A DNA stretch of 64,000 nucleotides, taken from positions 1,488,001-1,552,000 of the forward strand of contig CAJFCV020000006.1 of NCBI GenBank assembly GCA_904066235.2, given 5' to 3'. The DNA is from Bursaphelenchus xylophilus. Taxonomy: Eukaryota > Nematoda > Chromadorea > Rhabditida > Aphelenchoididae. The position numbers and the translations under genes are program-made. The notes beneath the pieces were generated by a model. The model was not told where the DNA came from and ran no database searches. It saw nothing but the letters and a program-made list of their open reading frames with translations. The first letter of the stretch is position 1; every line of letters starts with the position of its first letter. Below are positions 55,937-64,000 of the stretch, piece by piece.

Positions 55937-56983
55937 TATTTTTGCCGGGCCAGTAAAATTTAGTAAAAGATATTATCCATGAGGGCCATTTATCATCATT
56001 TTATTCAAAAATAAATTCTAAATTTTATATGTTTTATTAGCGCACAACAAAGAAAGAGTGAAAATCAGTAATTTTCAAGCTCCTTTCTCCCATTTATCAT
56101 CCTTTTGTAGCCCTGAGTTGGCTCATAATTCGATCCATAAATGACGAGTGATTCCCACTTTGTTCCTGTCACTTCACATTCAATATAAAGCCATCCAAAT
56201 CTCGCGAAAACAAGCTGGAAGAAAGCCGGGGGCAGGAATCGCGGGCTATCTGATTAAATCTCCATAAACTCGGCGCACCTTTCTCTCGGGAAAACAGTTT
56301 AAGGTTGCGTTCGAAGTGCGGGGCTAAAGTCGATTCTCTCGGGATTGTCTCAAAGCAATTTCTCAGCCATTTTGTCGGGATTTTGGATGATTTTTTGTGG
56401 GAAAATTGAATATAAATAATATTTTTTGGGGTTTTTTTTTGAGAGAAGATTGGATTGTTCCATTATCAATTTTTTGCGGTCTGATTTCCCAATTTTTGCG
56501 GGAATTTGCATATCCAAATAATTTTTTTTGAATTTTTTGATTTTTTTTTAATTTGAATATTCAAATTTTTTTCGTCTCAAATGAATTATAATGAATTATA
56601 ATGTATTAAAAATGGTTTTTATGGGAATTTGATTACAAATTTTTTATTTGCATAATCAATTTATTTTTTTCAATTTTTTTTAATTTTTGAAATTTGAATA
56701 TTCAGAATTTTTCTCATCTCTAAAACTATAAAAAAATGGTTTTTAGGTTGACTTCGCTATTTTTTCTTTTCATTTTTGATTATTTTCTTAATTCCAATAC
56801 TCTAAATTTAATTTTTGATTTTTTAAAAATTTTTTAAAATTTGAATATTCAAATTTTCTGGTCTCAAAAACAATATAAAAACTGGTTTTTAGCATAATTC
56901 CACTATTAAAACCGTCTCTTTGATAAATTTTTGATTATTTTTTGAATATTCAAATATTTTTTTTGTTTTTTAAATTTGAATAT
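55937..56983. other. Gene-free AT-rich stretch
   Basis: A GATATTATCCATGAGGG motif at 55967-55983 opens the stretch. Beyond that it is long A/T runs with repeated AATTTGAATATTCAAATTTT words (about 56565, 56690, 56838, 56930), into which the LTR element has inserted. Confidence 0.5.
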
Positions 56984-57358
56984 AGTGGTTCAAAGGTCCT
57001 CCTGATAGAAGTTCACGGATTCCCCAGAAGTCACACCAAATCCCAAGTATCCCAGCGGAACTATCCAAAGGAATAAAAGAACGCCAATAATAAATATAAA
57101 ACCCGTTTATCCAGAGGAAGGGTCGATACAATCACGTAAATATCAAAATAGGTAAAACCAAAGTGCCGGCTGGCGGAACTATCCTTGCCAGCCGTTCGTC
57201 AATCTGTCCTATTGTCCGAATCCAACCGACCGCCACTCGGTTCTCTGGATCCTTCACTCCTGACTGAATTCCATTCTCTCACGTTCCTTGACTTTCCAAC
57301 GGTGCGTTAGGTTTCGCGGCGGGACCCAGCCCGGGGTTCGGTACGGTCCTGCACCATT
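56984..57358 (-). repeat. 3' LTR of the retroelement
   Basis: On the + strand it runs AGTGGTTCAAAGG ... CTGCACCATT. The frame entering from the interior (RRIDFTDIGDDANLV) stays open into the LTR, as expected for a relic of a longer polyprotein end. Confidence 0.88.
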
Positions 57359-57586
57359 CGCCCCCTAACCAAGTTGGCATCGTCCCCGATGTCAGTGAAG
57401 TCGATGCGCCGTTGGGGATGTTGATTGGTTTCTCCTGGGGCTTGTCCGATCTGGTTTGGTATTGGTGAATGTAGTCGAAGTCTGAAATTAAAAGTGATTA
57501 CAAGTGAATAAAAGTCCCTAAAAATCCCTAAAATATCCTAAATAACCCCCAAGCTCCCCCCTAAACATCTGAAGTCGTCCTCGACT

Positions 57587-58603
57587 TCAAAAAGTAAGTT
57601 CCGGGTTTTCAGGATATTTTATGGGATCCTGAAACTTATTTAAAAATGAAATACGAGTTGATGTTTTACCGGAACAAAATAAGTAAATAGTGAATTTACG
57701 AATCAAAAATTGAAATACCTTTAAAATTATACAAGATACTACAACAAAATACGGTATTTCCATACTAAAATAGCAATTTACGGTCAAGTTAGCCGCACGG
57801 ACGACGTAAATCTCCGAACATTTAAATTTGGTTCCCTTTCCTTCGATTCGCGAGGAATACGACCATTCTATCGAGTTGTTCTTGTCGAAATCACCCTTGA
57901 AACTGTGATTTTCTTCCAAGAACTTAAATTTGCAGCCTTTACCAGGGAGAAATGACTTCAGAAACACATTATCATATAGGCAATTACCAGGAATTTGAAT
58001 ATTTTGATTGACTCTTGGCACAATTTTTGCGAAAAGTTGATTTCTCTTCTCAAAACTCTCGAAAGTATCTTCCTTCGGGATGTCAACATTGACTTTCGGG
58101 TCTTTGATCTCAAGGGCAGTAGTACTAAACCATTTTTCGTAGACGGAATTGTCCAGGATCTCTTCAAAACTCGGAATTATCCCCTTCTTCTCGTGTTTCC
58201 AACTCATAAACGCGGATTTTGACAACTCCGATGTGTAGCCTGTCTGTTGGTGGACTTTTGAGGCTAGATGTGAAATCTCGGGCTCAGCGAATAATGTCTC
58301 GAGATCTTCGGATTCGAGTTCATCGTTACGTGTACTCAATTCCTCAAAACTTGAGCATGTAAAAGGTTCCTGACATGATTTCATTTCGGGTTTTTCTCTC
58401 AGACTATCAATTTCGTTTATCGTGCAGTTTGCCGTAATTTTAACTTCAGAATTCTCCTGTGGTTCTTGCTCCACTGGACCAGCTGAGATGATTTGCGGAA
58501 CGATTGAAGATCCTCTATTCGCTTTATAATTTACTCGAGCTGCTAATGCCTTCTCTCTGAGCTGTTTCAAATAATCCTTCCGTTTGTGACAGTCCTTCTC
58601 CAA
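57587..58603 (-). CDS. Retroelement second frame, with zinc knuckle just upstream, unknown function
   Basis: The frame actually opens near 58685 and includes a retroviral-type CCHC knuckle (C-X2-C-X4-H-X4-C, about 58640-58598) before the nominal start. It then runs through a lysine-rich segment into about 300 residues with no recognised domain, and ends with a hydrophobic, possibly membrane-spanning stretch (about 57740-57670). No YxDD, DDE or DTG motif is present. It lies in a different frame from gag, shifted by one, and overlaps its end. Confidence 0.6.
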   Translation of the reverse strand: MEKDCHKRKDYLKQLREKALAARVNYKANRGSSIVPQIISAGPVEQEPQENSEVKITANCTINEIDSLREKPEMKSCQEPFTCSSFEELSTRNDELESEDLETLFAEPEISHLASKVHQQTGYTSELSKSAFMSWKHEKKGIIPSFEEILDNSVYEKWFSTTALEIKDPKVNVDIPKEDTFESFEKRNQLFAKIVPRVNQNIQIPGNCLYDNVFLKSFLPGKGCKFKFLEENHSFKGDFDKNNSIEWSYSSRIEGKGTKFKCSEIYVVRAANLTVNCYFSMEIPYFVVVSCIILKVFQFLIRKFTIYLFCSGKTSTRISFLNKFQDPIKYPENPELTF

Positions 58604-58686
58604 ATGTTCTCCTCCATTGCAATACTGACAAAATAATCGCGCTTTAAAACTGCTGATGGATTCACCCGACTCTGGCTTGCGCGAAT

Positions 58687-59667
58687 TTATTGCAGGCCGG
58701 GTAGGTGAAAATCCTGATGCTGGTTTGCAATTGGACCTACGTTTTCAACCGTTGGTTGAGGAATTGGTCGATTATTTTGAGACGGACCGTTCCAAAAGGC
58801 ACTTAGATGCGCTGGAGCATGACTGTTTAAGAAATTCTCAGCTTCAAATGATGGATTTTGCTGGGGTTGATACCAGTTTCCTTTGTTGTATTCATACACA
58901 TTGGTGGCAATCTTAACCATCTCTTCGAAGGGGTGGTTTTTATGCAATTCCGCGGCGAGTGCGATGCTAGCTTCTCTATGATTTAACCCAGCCATAAATT
59001 TCGAGATCATGTGTTTTTCGAGTATATGTTTAGGTGCGCCAGCAAATGCTCTGATAGTGATGTCACTTATCTGATCAGCATATTCCCGAATAGACATATT
59101 GTTCCCTCGGATGAAAGGTTTGAGGTAAATCGAAGTCCAGTCTCTGTGATCTGCTGCTCTACTTTTCAGCTCATTCTCGAATTCAGCTAGATTTTGATCA
59201 AAGTCGCTACTTTCCGAAGCCATGCTCGTGTGTTCCCACAACCGAGCTGCTTTTCCCGCTACCTTGGCTTCAAGGAGATCCCTCCTTTCTTGCGTGGTGT
59301 GATTTACAGTCCCCGCGCGAAATTTGTAGAAAAAACTGACTACTTCGCTTTGTTTCTCTTTCCCCGTCAACGTGGGGAGTCGCATTTCTATGAACATAAG
59401 ATCGGCAACTGATCCCCCGCTTCTAGTCGGCGGATTCTCTGTGCGCGGCGCAAAAGAAATGTTTTCGCTCTGCGGATGCTTTGTTTCATTTTGCGCTAAT
59501 AAAGCTTGAACAGATTGAGATAACTCTTCTATTTTCTTTCTATCTTCCTCAGCTTGTTTTTGTACCTCGATCAAGGTCCTATCTGACTTTTCCCTTTGCT
59601 CTTTCATGAATTTTAATATGTCTTCCATGACCTCATTTCCACCCCCTTTGCTATCCCCGTGTTCCAT
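58687..59667 (-). CDS. Gag-like protein of the LTR retroelement
   Basis: A 326-residue frame from ATG at 59667. It has an N-terminal charged coiled-coil segment (about 14-60), then a helical capsid-like domain (about 90-260) with segments typical of retrotransposon Gag (DLLEAKVAGKAARLWE, IREYADQISDITIRAF, ISKFMAGL). A Q/N/P-rich tail follows. The zinc knuckle that usually ends Gag is in the next frame. Confidence 0.75.
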   Translation of the reverse strand: MEHGDSKGGGNEVMEDILKFMKEQREKSDRTLIEVQKQAEEDRKKIEELSQSVQALLAQNETKHPQSENISFAPRTENPPTRSGGSVADLMFIEMRLPTLTGKEKQSEVVSFFYKFRAGTVNHTTQERRDLLEAKVAGKAARLWEHTSMASESSDFDQNLAEFENELKSRAADHRDWTSIYLKPFIRGNNMSIREYADQISDITIRAFAGAPKHILEKHMISKFMAGLNHREASIALAAELHKNHPFEEMVKIATNVYEYNKGNWYQPQQNPSFEAENFLNSHAPAHLSAFWNGPSQNNRPIPQPTVENVGPIANQHQDFHLPGLQ

Positions 59668-60605
59668 TCTTTTCTAAATGACAAGGCACTAATTCAAAAC
59701 ACTCACTTCAATTCCACTTGTCAAGGTTATGATCCGGAGTTGTGGTTCTTGGCAACTCGAGTCTCCGATTCTGCAAAGAGTAGAATTAGATCAACGAATT
59801 CGCGGAAATCACGTATGCAATCACGCAAATTATATACGAACACGTACTACACGAAACTCTTGACAAGACAACACAAAGTTTCAAAGCAAATACAATTTTC
59901 AAAAACTTTCTCAAACAATTCCGATTTGATACCTAGAACAATATCAAATCACAAAATTCTCGCAAATTCCCTGATAGTTACCGCGAAAAATTCGTCTCAC
60001 GCTGCTCGAAAAGCTTGGATGCAGCTATAATAACTCGAATTTGTCAATGAATTCGAGTATGGCAATACTTCTGATATTACACTTGCCTCCAGACGTATTT
60101 CGATAATTCTTCGATCGAAATCGTCCGTAAAGTGGTAACTCTTCTTTTACCACACAGATCTTTAGTAGTGATCTGTTTTTACAACTCTGCTCTTACTTTC
60201 CTTCGAGACAGCGTTGGCTTGCGCTGACCTATTCTTCGTTAGGTAGCACAAGAGTGGGTTTCTCAATCAGTGAGTCCCACTTCGATTCCACCTGGTTTCT
60301 TGAGGTGAGAATCGACTTGGAGAGCCCTTAATTTCCTTCGGGTCAACTCCGCTCTCGTCAGGATTCTTTCTTGTCCTTCCGAGGTAATCTCTACGATTTT
60401 TTAGATCGAGAGTATCAGAGATTTTTGGGTAATTCTTCTTTTACCCCAAGAGAATCCACGTGAATTCTCTTGCAGATAACCGAGTTTTACGTCGGACTAT
60501 CTGATCTCTGCCAAGCAAGCCTAAAATGCAACCAAAAACAATAAAAACTTACCTAAAAGCCAATCGATCTTCGTCGCCAAAGTGTTGTCGACTGCGCGGT
60601 CGCCA

Positions 60606-60980
60606 AGTGGTTCAAAGGTCCTCCTGATAGAAGTTCACGGATTCCCCAGAAGTCACACCAAATCCCAAGTATCCCAGCGGAACTATCCAAAGGAATAAAA
60701 GAACGCCAATAATAAATATAAAACCCGTTTATCCAGAGGAAGGGTCGATACAATCACGTAAATATCAAAATAGGTAAAACCAAAGTGCCGGCTGGCGGAA
60801 CTATCCTTGCCAGCCGTTCGTCAATCTGTCCTATTGTCCGAATCCAACCGACCGCCACTCGGTTCTCTGGATCCTTCACTCCTGACTGAATTCCATTCTC
60901 TCACGTTCCTTGACTTTCCAACGGTGCGTTAGGTTTCGCGGCGGGACCCAGCCCGGGGTTCGGTACGGTCCTGCACCATT
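60606..60980 (-). repeat. 5' LTR of the retroelement
   Basis: Same sequence as 56984-57358 by eye. Transcription on the minus strand would start here. The 938-bp leader between this LTR and the gag start (59668-60605) has no long frame. Confidence 0.88.
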
Positions 60981-60984
60981 ATAT

Positions 60985-61785
60985 TCAAATTTTTTAATGT
61001 CTAAAATTGCATAAAAAGTGGTTCTTAGCTTAATTTCAGCATCAAAACCTTCTCTTCCATCCATTTCTGATTATTTTTCCCCAATTTGAATATTCAAATT
61101 TTTCCAAATCCCAAAAAATTAATCTCTCCACCTCACGCTATTCAAATTTCCCTCCGCGCACTCGCACGACTCGCAAATTTGACAGGTGTTCGGGGCTGCG
61201 ACAAAAGCGGGCCATGCGAAAAATAGGGGGGACCGGAAGTGAGCGCAGTCCTCGCCCATAACGGGGTACCTGTCTCGTGTAGGCTCGGGGGCGATATGGA
61301 GGTCATTTTCGGCGGCTAATATTCGATTATGATGAAAGGTTGCGCAATGGCGCGGGAGTTGGGGTTATTTCGAAAAATTTTTATATTATATTGTGCTAGG
61401 TGAATAAAAAACGGTTTTTTTGAGGAAATTGGCGATTTTTAGAGGTAAAAAAGACTTTTTTTTGATTTTTTGTCCTAAAATACGATCTAAGCCACGAAAA
61501 AAAATTAAAAAATTTCAAAAAAAAATTTTTTTTTTTCGAAAAAATCAAAAAAAATACTGTTTAATCATCAAATTTTTCTCTCAAAAAATACTTTTTCCCC
61601 TAAAACAATTCGACGCACGCTCTTATCGGTGTTTGTTTTTAATTAAGGAATGTATTTTTTGCCCGAGTTCGTGATGAGTCCCACTTGTTTGAACAACGAT
61701 AGGGTTCATTAGTTTTCTCGGTGATTTATGTACATATTATACGAATTCGGAATGTTTGGAGGTAAAATTTTTGTTGATGTAAGTC
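60985..61785. other. Gene-free stretch
   Basis: The AATTTGAATATTCAAATT words flanking the retroelement resume until about 61150. A GC-richer patch follows (61150-61340, for example GCGGGCCATGCGAAAAATAG), then AT-rich sequence. No gene recognised. Confidence 0.45.
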
Positions 61786-61829
61786 ATCACGCCTTCCGGA
61801 AAGTCGCCGGACTGATTTTTGGCGTTTGC

Positions 61830-61893
61830 ACTGTGCGAAAACTAAAGTTCACTTTGCACTGTGCAAATTTCGGCTTTTTGCACCGTGCAATAG
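61830..61893. repeat. GCAC(A/T)GTGC minisatellite, one higher-order unit
   Basis: Three palindromes (two T centres and one C centre) in a fragment of the same roughly 141-bp unit that is tandemly repeated after 63.3 kb (AAAACTAAAGTTCACTTT, then GGCTTTTTGCACCGTGCAAT). Confidence 0.85.
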
Positions 61894-63105
61894 GCACTGC
61901 GGGTCGGGTCAAGTTTTTTTCATGTGGTGGTCAAGTCTTTCCCCTAATATTATTTTTTCCCCGAAATTCAGACTGTTATATCGGAGGTTAATCAAGGTAA
62001 ATCTGGTCAGTTCTTGTTGATTATTTCAAGAACAAGTCTTATTCTATTTTTAGAAATCAAATTTGATTGAATTACGGTGTGGGTTTGCCTCAATTTTTAG
62101 CATTCTTTGGGGGTATGTATTCTATACCTAAATGATCAATTGTGAGACAGTTTCAAGTCTGATTTACGATATCGTTTCCATTTCACCTTCGGACGTACGC
62201 CACCTGTCCAATAAAGGTAAGTAACTGTGAATCTGGTAGTCCGTTTTTTAGTAATTAAAGATTTTGTATATTATTCTAGGTTATTCAGAAAATTTTGTAC
62301 GGGATTTGCCTGGTTTTCCCTCAAAATCACGTCCAACATATTAATTTTACTGTCCTAACCACGTTTTCCATCACCAGAGGTCTTCACAGATGTGATCCAG
62401 ACGGTATACGTTACAGGGATCATGTATAACATCCGCCTGAAAAAAAAAACGCTAGATTGGTCTCAAACACATTTTTGCTTCGCTTGATGATCCTCGAAAG
62501 TATTTTCTTTGATTTTTATGAAAATTCCGCATAGTTTGGGCGTTGAATTTCATCTCTACCTAAAATCTGCATCAACTTTGGACACAAAGAAAAAGTCTAA
62601 AAGAGAAGGAGAAACCTGTCCACTTACGTTTTTATAGGCACTAGAGACCAATATTACGCTAAATAATCTAATCCAGGCCGAAAACTTGGCAAATCTCAAC
62701 AAAAATCTTCAAAAGTACCTAGTATAATATACAAAATCTTTAATTACTAGAAAACGGACTACCAGATTCACAGTTACTTACCTTTATTGGACAGGTGGCG
62801 TACGTCCGAAGGTGAAATGGAAACGATATCGTAAATCAGACTTGAAACTGTCTCACAATTGATCATTTAGGTATAGAATACATACCCCCAAAGAATGCTA
62901 AAAATTGAGGCAAACCCACACCGTAATTCAATCAAATTTGATTTCTAAAAATAGAATAAGACTTGTTCTTGAAATAATCAACAAGAACTGACCAGATTTA
63001 CCTTGATTAACCTCCGATATAACAGTCTGAATTTCGGGGAAAAAATAATATTAGGGGAAAGACTTGACCACCACATGAAAAAAACTTGACCCGACCCGCA
63101 GTGAT
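61888..63105. repeat. Palindrome P8
   Basis: Arms 61888-62282 and 62715-63105 are near-perfect inverted copies (outer CACTGCGGGTCGGGTCAAG, inner TTGTATATTATTCTAGG) around a 430-bp unpaired centre. Both outer ends abut minisatellite units. No transposase is visible. Confidence 0.88.
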
Positions 63106-63121
63106 AGGCTTTCTTGGGCTG

Positions 63122-63980
63122 TCGCACTGTGCAAAACCCTCATGGTGCGAGCGACACCCGACAAAATTGATTGCACCGTGCAAAAAGCAAGAAATTGCAC
63201 AGTGCAAAGCGAACTGTTGTTTTCGCACAGTGCATGTCGCCGTTTTCACCTTTACATTTTTTAGCAATCTTTCGGCATAAAAAACAAGCTGCCCATTTCT
63301 ACTGCAAAGAACAACATTTTCCCGCAAAACAATTCCAAATGCGTTTTTTCGCAGCACTGAAATCGACGATATGCACTGTGCAAAAACAAAAGTTTTCTTT
63401 GCACCGTGCAATTTCTTGCTTTTCGCACAGTGCAATAGGCTTTTTGGGGCTGTCGCTCGCACACTGACTTTTTTCGCACAGTGCAAACGCCAAAAATCAA
63501 ACCGGCGACATTTCACTGTGCGAAAACTAAAGTTCACTTTGCACTGTGCAATTTTCGACTTTTTGCACTGTGCAATAGGCTTTCTTCGGTTGTCGCTCGC
63601 TCTCTGACCTTTTTCGTACAGTGCAAACGCCAAAAATCAAACCGGCGACATTGCACTGTGCGAAAACAAAAGTTCTCTTTGCACTGTGCAATTTCTTGCT
63701 TTTTGCACTGTGCAATAGGCTTTTTTCGGTTGTCGCTCTCACCCTGACTTTTTTCGCACGGTGTAAACGCCAAAAATCAAACCGGCGACATTGCACTGTG
63801 CGAAAACAAAAGTTCTCTTTGCACTGTGCAATTTTCGGCTCTTTGCACCGTGCAATAGGCTTTTTTGGGCTGTCGCTCGCACTCTGACCTTTTTTCGCAC
63901 AGTGCAAACGCCAAAACTCACCCCAGCGACATGCACTGTGCAAAAAACAAAAGTTCACTTACATGCACTGTGCAAAAATT
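63122..63980. repeat. Higher-order minisatellite, period about 141 bp
   Basis: Four to five copies of a unit containing four palindromes, the landmark CAAACGCCAAAAATCAAACC (63484, 63624, 63766, 63907) and GGCTGTCGCTC. Cores include A, T, C and G centres. The array runs to the window end. Confidence 0.9.
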
Positions 63981-64000
63981 TAGGCATTTTTGTTCTACAA

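Larger units (their letters stand above)
56984..60980 (-). mobile_element. Non-autonomous LTR retrotransposon
   Basis: Two 375-bp direct repeats (56984-57358, 60606-60980) look identical by eye and are flanked by ATAT on both sides (56980-56983, 60981-60984), a 4-bp target duplication. In minus orientation, the 5' LTR is followed immediately by a primer-binding site beginning TGGCGACCGCGCAGTC (60605-60587), and a purine run (GGTTAGGGGGGCG) abuts the 3' LTR. The 3.2-kb interior carries a gag-like frame and a second frame, but no protease, reverse transcriptase or integrase motif. A strong donor (AGGTAAGT, 60552) and an acceptor (TTTAATTTCAG, 57482) could splice out both frames. Identical LTRs imply recent insertion, presumably with enzymes supplied in trans. 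Confidence 0.88.

Noticed and set aside
63007..63958. Long open frames (143-208 codons) over the terminal array
   Set aside because: Same reason: repeat-encoded peptides (for example HSAKSKKLHSAK) with no independent coding signal.

Overview
The window reads as a nematode nuclear genome. It is AT-rich, with short phase-consistent introns that end in TTTTAG or TTTTCAG and can be as small as 42 bp. Likely spliced-leader acceptors lie just upstream of several start codons, and the orthologues look like a nematode gene set. I cannot name the species. Roughly 20-25 percent of the window is recognisable genes (exons plus introns of six genes). The rest is dense repeat: a palindromic minisatellite built on GCAC(A/T)GTGC, at least eight large inverted repeats, several tandem repeats and one LTR retroelement.

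Layout. 1-12.6 kb is a gene desert with minisatellite clusters, two tRNA-like relics and two large palindromes. 12.7-13.9 kb (+) encodes a small PKI-type inhibitor of cAMP-dependent protein kinase. 14.5-17.3 kb (-) encodes a kynurenine aminotransferase whose first exon looks like a mitochondrial presequence. 18.2-28.4 kb (-) is a 12-exon Integrator subunit 6 gene (INTS6/DICE1), with about 1 kb of minisatellite in one intron and a 2 kb palindrome in the last intron. 30.3-31.7 kb (+) is proteasome beta2 (PSMB7/pbs-2). 33.8-34.9 kb (+) is a Flower-family membrane protein. 36.4-39.2 kb (-) is a DDAH-like gene that has lost catalytic residues. 40-48.7 kb is mostly repeats with a few weak coding candidates. 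48.8-54.8 kb (+) is N-acetylglucosaminyltransferase I (MGAT1, gly-12/13/14 type), whose last intron holds a 3.3 kb palindrome. 55.3-55.9 kb (-) is an inverted partial copy of its catalytic exon. 57.0-61.0 kb (-) is a young, gag-only LTR retroelement. 61.9-63.1 kb is another palindrome, followed by a higher-order form of the minisatellite to the end.

The genes are unrelated housekeeping and signalling functions (kinase inhibition, kynurenine metabolism, snRNA 3' processing, proteolysis, membrane trafficking, N-glycan branching) and form no pathway or operon that I can defend. The unusual content is the repeat architecture: (1) about 180 copies of a 9-bp palindrome embedded in three different unit types; (2) palindromes centred exactly on fold-back cores, where the core is shared between copies but the arms are not; (3) further short palindromic motifs scattered on both strands (GTCATNATGAC and a TATTACAC/GTGTAATA family). 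Exon boundaries below were read by eye from splice consensus, reading phase and remembered family alignments. No search or alignment program was run.
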